Shown: positions 44,431 through 52,587 of the stretch, piece after piece
Position numbering within the stretch: the stretch's first letter is position 1
How the letters are laid out: every line of letters starts with the position of its first letter
From: SAR202 cluster bacterium bin90
GTDB lineage: Bacteria > Chloroflexota > Dehalococcoidia > Lucifugimonadales > JADFKI01
NCBI GenBank assembly: GCA_002238855.1
Contig: MPND01000024.1
Span: forward strand, 1-52,993
DNA: 52,993 nucleotides
Direction: 5' to 3'
Notes under the pieces: generated by a model
The model's database searches: none
Told to the model about the DNA's origin: nothing
What the model saw: only the letters and a program-made list of their open reading frames with translations
Translations under genes and position numbers: made by a program

Positions 44431-44550
44431 TTAGACAAGTGTGATGTCGGTCCGCCAGTCTTCAAGCCACATGCCCTTCTCGTGCCATTCTTGCATGATG
44501 TCAAATGCGGGGCAATGATGGACCAGCGTGGTGTCGCCGCTGAGGGATTA
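44431..44550 (-). pseudogene. short C-terminal gene remnant
   Basis: A minus-strand frame ending at TAA 44431 reads SGDTTLVHHCPAFDIMQEWH and KGMWLEDWRTDITLV, which is protein-like. A stop lies just upstream, and no start is available. Family unknown. Confidence 0.3.
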
Positions 44551-44611
44551 TCCCATGCATGTCAAAGATACAATGTCACCCCGGGCCGGGGCCGGCTGGA
44601 TAGCGGAATGC

Positions 44612-44825
44612 TTATCCGAGGCGGGCAAGCCTCCTCTGTAGGTTCAGCAGCCTAATCTCGTCCATTGCCTCCATAAGCTCATTCCCCAGGGCTGACGCGG
44701 TGGTGATGCCCACCGTCAGTCACTTCTGGCAGGCGGCGAGTCCCAGACCCAGCGCGAAGAACGTCTCAGGGGAGGCGTGTATACGGTCCTCGTATGGGGC
44801 AGTCTCTATGGTGAGGATATCGTCA
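44612..44825 (-). pseudogene. decayed small gene
   Basis: A minus-strand frame reads ILTIETAPYEDRIHASPETFFALG, then LACQK, a TGA, then GITTASALGNELMEAMDEIRLL and QRRLARLG, stop. One in-frame stop in an otherwise coherent frame points to a pseudogene. Family unknown. The rest of the stretch to 45320 holds nothing I can support. Confidence 0.35.
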
Positions 44826-45320
44826 TTTCCGAATACTCAGTCTTTCAGGGAGTTACGCCACCGGTTTCCTACGCGCTAGGGTGATGAGTCTGTCGAATCT
44901 CTTTACGTTGGTAGTCTTCCAGCGCATGGTGACCAGAGTAATAGATTAAAGACTGGTTCGCTCTGTAGGGCACTTTCCACTCCTACCTAGGGATACTGAC
45001 TATTGATCTTCCAAGAGAGGAGGTTCAGTCCACCAAGAGACGCGAAGGACGAAAATGGGGTGATCTGTGTCGAATGATCCGTGGTAAGTTCCTGAGTCGC
45101 CTACAATGCGCAAGTTTCGTATCTTGTTCAGATTGATTCAAATGAAAACCGTCCTACGAATCAACTTTGTAGAGTATCAATGTAGTCCGAAAAACCAGCC
45201 TCCAATTCCGATTCTGAATATAGGGTCCAATTATATCAAGACGTAAGTTGACATTTCTCAAATACCGACACCACTCTCAGACTAAGGTGAATGAATGTCA
45301 AGATTCAAAGGAGGCTCACC

Positions 45321-45551
45321 ATGGCTGGTGCGCGCGAGAAGTCTTCCAGTCAGGCACAGCCTGAACTGCTTGAGGGTATGCGCAACATCGCTCGATTGGA
45401 AGGGAGGCACTTTCAGGCAGTTCTCGAAGATGCGATGGGCGCCTACATAGAGAGCAAGAACCAGGAGCGGGTTCGACCCGCGATAATGGGCCACTTCTAC
45501 GCGAGCCTTGAGAGGAACCGGCGCCTAGGCGAGCTGCTCGGCAAGTCCTGA
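45321..45551 (+). CDS. small antitoxin-like protein paired with Doc
   Basis: 76 residues from the ATG at 45321, which has a strong AAAGGAGG ribosome site. Sequence features are QPELLEGMRNIARLEGRHFQAVLEDAMGAYIESK and HFYASLERNRRLGELLGKS. The central part may be a short helix pair for DNA binding. Position immediately before a Doc/Fic toxin, with overlapping ends, argues for an antitoxin, although the sequence is not a textbook Phd. Confidence 0.7.
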   Translation: MAGAREKSSSQAQPELLEGMRNIARLEGRHFQAVLEDAMGAYIESKNQERVRPAIMGHFYASLERNRRLGELLGKS

Positions 45552-45928
45552 CGCACGAATTCCCGACCATCGAAGACATTCTGGCAATACACGAAATCGC
45601 CGTGCAAGAATTCGGAGGCCCACAAGGACTGAGGGACCAAGCCGCGCTGGAGTCCGCTCCCCTGAGACCGCAGCTGCGCTATTACAACGAGATCTCGGAG
45701 GGAGCTGCTGCGCTCATGAAAAGTATTGCTATGAACCACCCGTTTGTGGACGGCAACAAGCGCACCGCCGTCTTCACGACGGACGCATTCCTGAGGATGA
45801 ATGGCCTGCCCATAGACTGCGACAACCAGGAAGCATACGAGTTCTTCATGCACTCGTATGAGACACATTCTTTCCGATTCGACCGGTTGCACGAGTGGCT
45901 GAAACAGCATGTCAAGCCGCTGATGTAG
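45548..45928 (+). CDS. doc: Doc/Fic-type toxin
   Basis: About 126 residues in frame. The Fic signature NHPFVDGNKRTA is at about 45736-45771, and the N-terminal EFPTIEDILAIHEIAVQEFGGPQGLRD matches Doc. Doc kinases phosphorylate elongation factor Tu, and the antitoxin completes or blocks the active site. No ATG, GTG or TTG begins the full domain: the frame seems to start at a CTG (45548-45550) overlapping the antitoxin TGA, or at a GTG at 45602 that would lose the conserved first helix. Translational coupling with the antitoxin stop is likely. The C-terminus LHEWLKQHV is complete. Confidence 0.8.
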   Translation: MTHEFPTIEDILAIHEIAVQEFGGPQGLRDQAALESAPLRPQLRYYNEISEGAAALMKSIAMNHPFVDGNKRTAVFTTDAFLRMNGLPIDCDNQEAYEFFMHSYETHSFRFDRLHEWLKQHVKPLM

Positions 45929-46023
45929 TGGAAAGTTTTCAAAATGACCACGAAAGCGGCCGCCCGCCGGGACTTCCTGTCATGGTAATCTGATGGTGCA
46001 AATACCAGTGAAAGGGAAACGCC

Positions 46024-46332
46024 ATGATCGAGAAGCCGTCCGGTCGGTCGAGTGAGGACGAACTTGAAGAACTGCTCGCTCACTTAGGCGGCACAGAGGC
46101 GCTTCGAGACGACCCTAATGACTTCCGCAAAGCAGTCAACCGACTGCGGACTGAACGCGACTTGCTTACGGAGAAGCATCCCGAAAGATGGGTTTCGATG
46201 GGCAAGGACGGCGTCGTGTCAATCGGCGATTCAATTGAAGAGGTCGTAACGGCCACCGAAGCGAAGGGCGTCAACACCGGCAATGTGATAGTCGAATACC
46301 TCGACCCTAATCCGGAGCGGTTGATTCTTTGA
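46024..46332 (+). CDS. DUF5678-like small protein
   Basis: 102 residues. The C-terminal half KHPERWVSMGKDGVVSIGDSIEEVVTATEAKGV resembles DUF5678 (a W.a....g.vv..g.s..ev...a...g pattern), a short domain found in mobile and toxin-antitoxin-rich regions. The N-terminal half DELEELLAHLGGTEALRDDP is helical. Function unknown. Confidence 0.65.
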   Translation: MIEKPSGRSSEDELEELLAHLGGTEALRDDPNDFRKAVNRLRTERDLLTEKHPERWVSMGKDGVVSIGDSIEEVVTATEAKGVNTGNVIVEYLDPNPERLIL

Positions 46333-46336
46333 TTCG

Positions 46337-46440
46337 AGGCCATTTGGACAGGGGGCAACCACAGATCGATCCAGACGACGCTCTTCTACCTGGAGCTTGT
46401 GCCGGACCCGACAGCGAGTCGGGCCCTCGTGATCGCTCTG
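46337..46440 (+). pseudogene. tyrosine recombinase C-terminal fragment
   Basis: The plus strand reads IQTTLFYLELVPDPTASRALV, matching IQTTLIYLELVPDPPGSLAMV of the broken recombinase at 51938-52587, with clear DNA identity around the catalytic tyrosine. Only about 100 bases are left, directly after the DUF5678-like gene. It is a scar of an earlier integration or rearrangement. Confidence 0.65.
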
Positions 46441-46474
46441 ACCGGCAACACCGCAACGCTGAGCGACGCACACG

Positions 46475-46843
46475 CTAACATCGGCGACCTCTATCCATCA
46501 GGGCGGCCTCTCCCAGTATGGCCCGGCCCTCCCGAAGTTGCTGGAATGCCGTGTTTACATCGAGCGGTTGGTGCTCAGTACCGGCCGCAAACGCCGTAAG
46601 TCGATAAATTCTGTACTCCCTCGGGTCCGGCTGACACCGCACGAGTACGTTGAGGTATCCCTGGCCGAAGGGAACTCGGACGATGCGAGCGATGTCGTAA
46701 ATCTCGAATGCCGGCATGCTTGTATTTTCCTCCGCGTCCTTGATAAGCATCAAGTAAGCTTGATGCCAGAACCTCTGGGTGAGACCTGCCTCTCGCGCAC
46801 AGTCGCTTAAGAAGAAATCATGATTGGATTCGGTTTCGGGCAT
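46475..46843 (-). CDS. hypothetical protein
   Basis: 122 residues with GAGAGGGA before the ATG. It contains FFLSDCAREAGLTQRFWHQAYLM, FEIYDIARIVRVPFGQGY and NTAFQQLREGRAILGEA. No recognised family; soluble. It stands between the recombinase scar and the decayed VapC-like gene. Confidence 0.5.
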   Translation of the reverse strand: MPETESNHDFFLSDCAREAGLTQRFWHQAYLMLIKDAEENTSMPAFEIYDIARIVRVPFGQGYLNVLVRCQPDPREYRIYRLTAFAAGTEHQPLDVNTAFQQLREGRAILGEAALMDRGRRC

Positions 46844-46899
46844 GCTGTTTCCCTCTCGACTTACTTAAATCTGGTACGTTAATTGACTGTCAGCGGACT

Positions 46900-47119
46900 G
46901 CATTATGCTTCACGGCACAACCTGAGGTGCTGGCCGCGTATCCCGTGGAGCTTGCCGAGGATGGGAAAAGAACGTCCACGATTCGATTTGCTGTCGCGGC
47001 AATCGTCGACGCACTCAGGCGCGGCTGCCCCCACAAGTCACGGTCGCGGGGGGTTTGTGGACCTCTTCCGGCAACCGGCTGACCGCGTAGAGCAGCACGT
47101 TGGTGTCAGTTAGTCGCAT
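46900..47119 (-). pseudogene. VapC-type PIN-domain toxin remnant
   Basis: From an ATG at 47119 overlapping the antitoxin end, the minus strand reads MRLTDTNVLLYAVSRLPEEVHK, the start of a PIN domain with its first aspartate (TDTN). About ten codons later the frame runs into a stop (47015 area), and no later acidic motifs can be followed. The toxin is dead; the antitoxin gene looks intact. Confidence 0.6.
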
Positions 47120-47408
47120 TGACCCTCCCGGTCACTTCGGCGTACAGCTCATCGCGAGTCAACCTTTCCGACACTCCCACACCACGGGCATCGAAGTCCG
47201 CAAGCACTTCGTCCAAGTCGCGTGGACGAAGCGCAACGGGTGTTTCCTCATGACTCGGAACGGTGGATATGCTGGCGGTTGGCCTGTTTTGTGCGATGCT
47301 CCGCAGAAACTCCCTCACCAACGCCGAAACCGATGTGTCCAACTCCGCCGCACGGATGCGTACCATTCGATGGGTCTCCTCGTCAACGGATACCGTGATG
47401 TTCTTCAT
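47106..47408 (-). CDS. VapB-type ribbon-helix-helix antitoxin
   Basis: 100 residues from the ATG at 47408, with GAGGGGA at good spacing. The N-terminal MKNITVSVDEETHRMVRIRAAELDTSVSALVREFL is a CopG/MetJ-like ribbon-helix-helix. The C-terminal tail (RDLDEVLADFDARGVG) would bind the toxin. It overlaps the start of a PIN-domain toxin that is now broken, so this is an orphaned antitoxin. Confidence 0.75.
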   Translation of the reverse strand: MKNITVSVDEETHRMVRIRAAELDTSVSALVREFLRSIAQNRPTASISTVPSHEETPVALRPRDLDEVLADFDARGVGVSERLTRDELYAEVTGRVNATN

Positions 47409-47547
47409 TGGGTTCCCCTCACAGAAAATGTGATTTACAGTATAGCGGAGCTGGAGGTTGGCAATGGCGGAGTAGATGCCGACATGGATATCACACCGCA
47501 AGAGTTTGCAATATCATTTCAGATGAAAACGCTCAGGAGATACAGCA

Positions 47548-47763
47548 ATGGCGGCCATCAAGGCAATCCGCTCTGAAGATGACTACAATGATGCTCTTGC
47601 CAGGATCGAAGAGATATTTGGCGCAGAAGCTGGCACTCTCGAGAGCGGCGAATGTGACGAGTTGGTTGACCTTGTGGAACTCTACGAACAGGAGCACCAC
47701 CCGGTTGGACCACCAAGTGTGAGTGCGGCCTTCGAGTTCCATAGGGAGCAGACTGGGCTGTAA
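47548..47763 (+). pseudogene. truncated HigA N-terminus
   Basis: 71 codons from an ATG with GGAGA upstream. The sequence (MAAIKAIRSEDDYNDALARI to PSVSAAFEFHREQTGL) matches the first 70 residues of the HigA-ImmA protein at 25541-26773 almost residue for residue, including at DNA level. It hits a TAA exactly where the helix-turn-helix should begin. No HigB lies upstream. Confidence 0.8.
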
Positions 47764-47883
47764 CCTCGAACCCAAAATGCATCCCGGGACGGTATGCATC
47801 GAGCTGAACCACGATAATCTTCGCATACTGAAAATGACAGCCCTCGACAGCATATCGCCATCGGGGGCTCTATATTTCTGCAG

Positions 47884-47913
47884 AAATGTCGATTATTGTG
47901 CAAGTCGACATTT
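47884..47913. promoter_or_regulatory. nine-base inverted repeat
   Basis: AAATGTCGA and TCGACATTT flank a 12-base spacer, a perfect dyad about 65 bases before a small GTG-initiated frame. It could be an operator for a small regulator of this TA-rich stretch; there is no T run, so a terminator is unlikely. Confidence 0.4.
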
Positions 47914-47977
47914 GTGTACCAAGTCCAAAAGCCCGATAAATCAGGAAGGGATTTTATTGAAGGGAGGCGACATTACC

Positions 47978-48094
47978 GTGGAAGCCCAGGAATCGTCTGA
48001 TTCCGTAAGTCGCCAGGAATGTTACGATGACGACAGATTGGCAAGGATTATAGCGAAGTTAGGCAAGTTATCTGATTTCAGTAACTTCGCTTGA
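47978..48094 (+). CDS. very small hypothetical protein
   Basis: 38 codons from a GTG with AGGGAGG nine bases upstream. It has an acidic start (MEAQESSDSVSRQE) and a helical end (RLARIIAKLGKLSDF). The ribosome site is the main support. Unknown role; it ends 13 bases before the zinc-ribbon frame. Confidence 0.35.
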   Translation: MEAQESSDSVSRQECYDDDRLARIIAKLGKLSDFSNFA

Positions 48095-48107
48095 GAAGGG
48101 CCCATCG

Positions 48108-48320
48108 ATGAGCACAGCCCCCAATCCTCCCGGTGAGTTTCCTGGCTGGCGAGTCCTTCAGGACACCGGTGCAGGCGACGGCGTGCCCACCGAGTGTGAG
48201 AGCTGTGGCAAGCCTGGCACTCCTCGTCAGCAGTTTGAGCACTTGGGCGTCAAAATCTGCTAAATGTGTGCCGATGAGCGCGTCCGCGAGCTGCGAATGG
48301 CAGGCGTCGAGTGGGATTAG
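48108..48320 (+). pseudogene. small zinc-binding protein with in-frame stop
   Basis: The frame from the ATG at 48108 (GAAGGG ribosome site) encodes FPGWRVLQDTGAG and CESCGKPG, then KIC, a TAA at 48261-48263, then MCADERVRELRMAGVEWD and TAG at 48320. The two CxxC pairs that would make one zinc site are split by the stop, so a single base change has probably cut the gene. A 51-residue product is possible but would lack the second pair. Confidence 0.55.
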
Positions 48321-48469
48321 CCAGAACCGGGTATTCTCCGGAATTGTCACTATTCCTGACGTTCTTGAAATAGACCGCCGGTGTAGCCGGAATCTCTGCC
48401 AGAGCAGTCTCGTCCATATTCGATAACTGAAACATCTTTAATTTTCCATATCGCAATTGGGGGACGAAT

Positions 48470-49624
48470 GTGACGCTTTCATCAGGTCTGGGTCGCAGAT
48501 CGCACGGAAGACTCGTAACCGGTCCGGGTGGCTATCGGGCCTACGTGCCTCATCCGCTGCCGCCCTCTATCCCGTGGGACGATACGCTTATCCGGCATCT
48601 CTCTGCCGCCGATCGGGCCATAGGAAAGCTCGAGATCGAGGGGCGGCATCTGCCTAGTCCCAACCTGATGATCAGACCGTTCACCCGCAAAGAAGCCGTG
48701 CTTTCCAGTCGAATCGAGGGAACACAGACGAGTCTGCGCGAACTGCTGGCCACAGAGGCCGGAGCTGTGGTGAATCAAAGCCCCGCCGACCTGCAGGAGG
48801 TGGGCAACTACGTCACGGCGCTTGAGTACGGGCTGCGACGCCTGGACAGTCTGCCGCTCTCGCTGCGCTTTATGTGCGAGTTGCACGAACGGCTGATGCG
48901 TGGTGTCCGCGGCGACAGCGCAAAACCCGGGGAGTTCCGGCGCGTGCAGAACTGGATTGGCGGCCCCGGCAGCACCCTCCGGAACGCCGTTTATGTGCCG
49001 CCGCCGCCCTCCGAGTTGGGGAGTTGCCTTGCTGACCTGGAGCGATATCTGCATGATGAGTCATTGCCGCCACTGGTGCATGCGGCGCTTGTCCACTCAC
49101 AGTTTGAAGCCATTCACCCGTTCGTCGATGGCAACGGGCGCGTCGGGCGCCTGCTGATCACGTTTCTGCTCGTGCAGCGAGGCCTGCCGCTCTCGTCTCT
49201 TTTTCTACATCTGAGCGCGCACTTCGAGCGTGAGCGGTCTCAGTATTACGCACGACTGCTGGGCATCACTGAGCGCGGCGAATGGCAATTGTGGCTGGAC
49301 TATTTCCTGATAGGTGTGGCCTCTCAGGCTGATGATGCCATGGCGAGGATGCGGCGCATAGAGAGTCTCCTGTCAGGCTGGAAGCTTGAGCTTGCCCGTG
49401 AGCGATCGCAGGTGCCGGAGAGGGCGCTCGACCTGTTCTCCGAGAACCCGTTCTGGACGGTCGGCGCGCTTGCCGAAAGGTTGGGAGTCCCTTACACGAC
49501 GGCTCAGAGAGCGGTCAACCGGCTTGAGACGCTGGGCGCGGTGTCGCTGGATAGCGGTGAACGGCGCAATCGCGTGTACTGCGCTCGGGCGATTCTTGAT
49601 GTGCTCGAAGGGTCTTCTCAATAA
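48470..49624 (+). CDS. Fic-family AMP transferase with winged helix
   Basis: 384 residues from a GTG at 48470 (TTGGGGG upstream). The Fic motif HPFVDGNGRVGR is at 216-227. The N-terminal inhibitory helix SSRIEGTQTS (79-88) carries the (S/T)xxxE(G/N) glutamate E83, so activity should be self-restrained. A C-terminal winged helix (about 325-380: FWTVGALAERLGVPYTTAQRAVNRLETLGAV) may bind DNA. It belongs to the widespread class of Fic proteins with N-terminal Fic_N domain that AMPylate or otherwise modify a target protein. It stands alone on the plus strand; 100 bases without a gene follow. Confidence 0.9.
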   Translation: MTLSSGLGRRSHGRLVTGPGGYRAYVPHPLPPSIPWDDTLIRHLSAADRAIGKLEIEGRHLPSPNLMIRPFTRKEAVLSSRIEGTQTSLRELLATEAGAVVNQSPADLQEVGNYVTALEYGLRRLDSLPLSLRFMCELHERLMRGVRGDSAKPGEFRRVQNWIGGPGSTLRNAVYVPPPPSELGSCLADLERYLHDESLPPLVHAALVHSQFEAIHPFVDGNGRVGRLLITFLLVQRGLPLSSLFLHLSAHFERERSQYYARLLGITERGEWQLWLDYFLIGVASQADDAMARMRRIESLLSGWKLELARERSQVPERALDLFSENPFWTVGALAERLGVPYTTAQRAVNRLETLGAVSLDSGERRNRVYCARAILDVLEGSSQ

Positions 49625-49726
49625 GGAGAGCGAAGTAAAGCACGAGATGCGGAGCATCTTGGGCGACTCGTTCTACCTATGTTTGCTATCCTGAGGACAG
49701 GATAACAACAGGTTGAGAGCAAGACC

Positions 49727-50041
49727 ATGGCGCAGGTCAATGTCGATTTTGAGGTAGAAATACAGGTGGCCGAAAGGGACGATAACCTCTACGCCGCCAC
49801 GATAATGCCTTTCCATGTAACCGGCTACGGAGATACGTCCGACGGAGCAATCGACCGTGCCAAAGAGGGCCTGCATCATCTGCTCGTGGCATACGAAGAC
49901 GAAGGCAACCTGGAATCTTTTCTGAGTGAGAGTGGCATCGAGTACACGTTCGCGACTGAAGCCCCGGCTATGGACGGTTGCACCCACATCTTCCGCCACA
50001 TCTACACCCGGCATATTCTGATGAACGAAAATGACCAATAA
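49727..50041 (+). CDS. HicB-like small protein
   Basis: 104 residues: VNVDFEVEIQVAERDDNLYAATIMPFHVTGYGDT, then AIDRAKEGLHHLLVAYEDEG. The beta-beta-alpha order and GxG..s...A......gL..ll pattern resemble HicB/DUF1902-type partially degraded RNase H folds. No HicA is encoded nearby. It overlaps the next gene by 11 bases, so the two are coupled. Confidence 0.55.
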   Translation: MAQVNVDFEVEIQVAERDDNLYAATIMPFHVTGYGDTSDGAIDRAKEGLHHLLVAYEDEGNLESFLSESGIEYTFATEAPAMDGCTHIFRHIYTRHILMNENDQ

Positions 50042-50480
50042 ACGGCTCAGCGCTAACAACTTTGAACGTTGCCAGCGCCTGGTGGCTGCGATCAACACCA
50101 TCTCGATACACGAGAAACTCAGGATGGCTCGTGTTGATGACGAATCACGCCTCGATGAAGTCCGAGAGGCGAAGGCGTGTCTGCTTGACTTTATCAGCAG
50201 CTTCAGCGAAATCGTCCGCGGCGCGGAGGAGAGGCCAGAAAGATTGATCGACGGCGTCGATCCCAGGACAGGAGACCTTGCTCGGCGCTTCATGAGCATC
50301 AAGAGGCAGCAACCACGAACATCGGAGCTCGCCACCGTGTCTCTGGACGAGTTGCCAGGCCTGGTGACATCAGAAGACGATGCGGACCGGCGGAGACTCC
50401 TGCATTATCTCCGCGATCTTAAGGATCTTCTGGAAGACCATGTTCATTTGGATGTGGTCGACCTTCTCGGCAGTCCTTAA
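50031..50480 (+). CDS. hypothetical helical protein
   Basis: 149 residues, mostly alpha-helical by composition (NNFERCQRLVAAINTISIHEK, then DEVREAKACLLDFISSFSEIV), ending with LLHYLRDLKDLLEDHVHLDVV. It overlaps the HicB-like gene by 11 bases, suggesting a two-gene unit. No family recognised. Confidence 0.55.
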   Translation: MTNKRLSANNFERCQRLVAAINTISIHEKLRMARVDDESRLDEVREAKACLLDFISSFSEIVRGAEERPERLIDGVDPRTGDLARRFMSIKRQQPRTSELATVSLDELPGLVTSEDDADRRRLLHYLRDLKDLLEDHVHLDVVDLLGSP

Positions 50481-50590
50481 GCGTTGGGCAAAAACCGCTC
50501 GAAGTTCTGTTAGCGAGTGGGAGTAATCAAGATGCCGCCCAGCGGACGCTAACGGCCGGCAGCACGATAATCGCCTTCAGGGATAACTTC

Positions 50591-50899
50591 ATGACTACCT
50601 TACTGGACACCGACCGAATCACTGGAATAGTACGCCAGCTCCTATCCGAACGGTTTGGGGATAAATTTGACTTCGACCCCATAATCGTCGAGAGAGAATA
50701 TGACCATGATGGCGATGAGTACGTCCACGTTTACATAGTCTTCGACGGCGACCAGGATGAACTCGATCCGTCTTGGACTGCGGGACTGAGTGGACTGCTG
50801 TGGCCGCATCTGATGAAGATGGGATTCGATAACCCGCCAAGCAAGTCATTCATCGAAAAGTCGGAGTGGCTTGAAAGTCCCCGCGTGAGGGCATGTTAA
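50591..50899 (+). CDS. hypothetical protein, intact copy of a repeated family
   Basis: 102 residues: TDRITGIVRQLLSERFGDKFDFDPIIVERE, then HDGDEYVHVYIVFDGDQDELDPSWTAGLSG. A frameshifted relative lies at 19375-19589, so this family has been duplicated or moved within the island. Its stop overlaps the start of the next small gene (ATG inside the last codons), as in two-gene TA-like units. Function unknown. Confidence 0.6.
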   Translation: MTTLLDTDRITGIVRQLLSERFGDKFDFDPIIVEREYDHDGDEYVHVYIVFDGDQDELDPSWTAGLSGLLWPHLMKMGFDNPPSKSFIEKSEWLESPRVRAC

Positions 50900-51093
50900 A
50901 TTCGCGAACTTGGCAGCAATCTCCTGAGTCGTTTCTATTGGCTGCCGTCACCCGATCAGTGGGACAATTGCCATACTCCGAACCTGTCGCGATTCTCGAC
51001 GTGCTATCCTTGGCAATATCAGCTCGACCGGAATTGGAAAACCATGTTTACCAAGCCCTCAAAGACATTCGACGAAGATCTACCTCAAGGTAG
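50893..51093 (+). CDS. small hypothetical protein, partner of the preceding gene
   Basis: 66 residues beginning MLNSRTWQQSPESFLLAAV, overlapping the previous gene by seven bases and the next by 50. The first 20 residues vaguely recall the start of HEPN proteins, but the HEPN active-site R..H motif is absent, so I do not assign it. It may be a shortened partner. Confidence 0.4.
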   Translation: MLNSRTWQQSPESFLLAAVTRSVGQLPYSEPVAILDVLSLAISARPELENHVYQALKDIRRRSTSR

Positions 51094-51271
51094 GATGTTA
51101 ACCGAAGAAGAGGACCGCGAGATGAAGGAAAATCTCGCTCGTCGGAACTTCGACATGAGCCTTGATGACTTCACAGAGGCTTGGAAAGCTGGCAAGTTCG
51201 ACGGCGACAAGGAAAAGCACGGAAGGGTAATCGCCCTGGCAATGATGTTGCCCGAGTATTGGGAAGACTGA
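51044..51271 (+). CDS. small hypothetical protein
   Basis: 75 residues; an inner ATG at 51095 (MLTEEEDREMKENLAR) is an alternative start. The core FDMSLDDFTEAWKAGKFDGDKEKHGRVIALAMMLPEYWE is helical and charged. It resembles small antitoxin-like or nucleic-acid-associated proteins in TA-rich stretches, but no family is certain. It is followed 26 bases later by the AbrB-type gene. Confidence 0.5.
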   Translation: MFTKPSKTFDEDLPQGRMLTEEEDREMKENLARRNFDMSLDDFTEAWKAGKFDGDKEKHGRVIALAMMLPEYWED

Positions 51272-51297
51272 CCAACCAAACTCGCGAGGGAGCAATT

Positions 51298-51531
51298 ATG
51301 TTGGAGTCGAGCGTCAATTACCGCGGACAGACCACGCTTCCGGAGGCCGTCAGGGCTGCACTGGGCCTGAAGGCCGGAGACAAAGTGCGCTATGTCCTGG
51401 TCGACGAGGGCGTTCTGATGATGCCCGTCCGGCCCACGAGCCGCCTGTTCGGGAGCCTGAATTATGACGGGCCACCCATGGGACTGGAAGACATGGAGTG
51501 CGCCATCGCCGAGGGCGCCGTCGAAGGATGA
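51298..51531 (+). CDS. AbrB/SpoVT-type transcription factor or antitoxin
   Basis: 77 residues from the ATG at 51298 (CGAGGGAGC upstream). The swapped-hairpin AbrB core is clear: ESSVNYRGQTTLPEAVRAALGLKAGDKVRYVLVDEGVLMMPV. Such proteins are DNA-binding dimers, commonly antitoxins of PIN-domain toxins. No toxin follows on this strand. Confidence 0.8.
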   Translation: MLESSVNYRGQTTLPEAVRAALGLKAGDKVRYVLVDEGVLMMPVRPTSRLFGSLNYDGPPMGLEDMECAIAEGAVEG

Positions 51532-51581
51532 GTTCAGGACCCTGCCAGCCTTGACTCGCGGAGCGTCTTGAAGTGTTCTTC

Positions 51582-51857
51582 CTAGTCAGGCTCACGCAAG
51601 TCTGACTCACTGTCGTTGTGTGTCTGGAAGAATTCCCTGGCCTCCTTCGACGAAGTGAATGGCTTGTCAGGTTCGTGACCTCTTTCAGCGCAAAGGTCAA
51701 GATAATCGTCTATCGAAGACTGGAACTCCCTGTTCAAGTCCTCCACTGAAGTCCCCTCGAAGAAGATCACATCGCGGGTGCCAACGACTTCTCCGTGAAA
51801 GATCTCCGCCTCATCATCATATTTGAGTTCAGCCAGGTAGCCCTTGTGACTCATCAT
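51582..51857 (-). CDS. HicB-family antitoxin without HicA
   Basis: 91 residues from the ATG at 51857 (a second ATG follows directly). It matches HicB: YLAELKYDDEAEIFHGEVVGTRDVIFFEGTSVEDLNREFQSSIDDYLDLCAERGHEPDKPF. HicB normally follows a HicA toxin gene; here the upstream DNA is a decayed recombinase, so the antitoxin is orphaned or the toxin was lost. The C-terminus lacks an obvious DNA-binding domain. Confidence 0.75.
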   Translation of the reverse strand: MMSHKGYLAELKYDDEAEIFHGEVVGTRDVIFFEGTSVEDLNREFQSSIDDYLDLCAERGHEPDKPFTSSKEAREFFQTHNDSESDLREPD

Positions 51858-51937
51858 GGCTCTACGCCCACCTCTCTCAATAATTTTCGCACCGCCTCCA
51901 CTGCGCCCTTGTAGCATCCGGGCGAGGATGTGGGCGA

Positions 51938-52587
51938 TTAAGGAACCATCGCCAGACTCCCCGGCGGATCCGGCACAAGCTCCAGGTAGATAAGCGTCGT
52001 CTGGATCGACGAGTGTCCCAGCCACCTCGAGAGGAAGTTGATTGGGATGCCGTTCATCAGCAGGTGCCGGGTGTAGCTGTGGGGCAGCGTGTGATTCGAG
52101 ATTCGCCGGCCGGGAGGGTTCCGTTTCGCTGGGCACCTTCCGTCGCCTGCCGTATCCAGCGGCCTGCCGTCGACCGGACTGCACGGATTATCCTGCCGTC
52201 CTCGGCTACATTGCCGAACTCAAGGGCGCCGCTCAGCTCAGCGTGCAGCTCGGGATGCACCGGCATGATGCGGGACTTCCTGCCCTTGCCCTACCGCACT
52301 CTCAGGGTTGGCAGGTTCACATGAAGCAAGATGTCCGGGACCTCAAGCGCCAGGACCTCGGAGACCCTCAGGCCAGCACGCCACTCTATCATCATCAGGA
52401 GTTTCGCCCTGGCATGTGGCGCCGCACGAAGCAGCGCGTTGACCTCGTGGGCCTCAAGGTACTCCGGCAGCTTCTTCTCGACTGGCTCAGATGATTGGTA
52501 AGCCTTCCTGGGATGCAGTCCGCGGGGCCTGCGGTTACGAGTGGCCTGCCCGGTTTCAGGGATGGCGGGCAGTATCTCGGTGGTCAT
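51938..52587 (-). pseudogene. tyrosine recombinase broken by a stop and a frameshift
   Basis: The minus strand from the ATG at 52587 reads an integrase N-terminal part with EYLEAHEVNALLRAAPHARAK and the first catalytic arginine in AGLRVSEVLAL. A TAG stop at 52291-52293 interrupts VNLPTLRVR and KGRKSRIMPVHPELHAEL. Near 52100 a frameshift is needed to read on to HTLPHSYTRHLLMNGIPINFLSRWLGHSSIQTTLIYLE (HxxR, H, Y motifs) and TAA at 51938. Catalytic residues are otherwise present, so it decayed recently. A scrap of a close relative lies at 46337. Confidence 0.8.
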
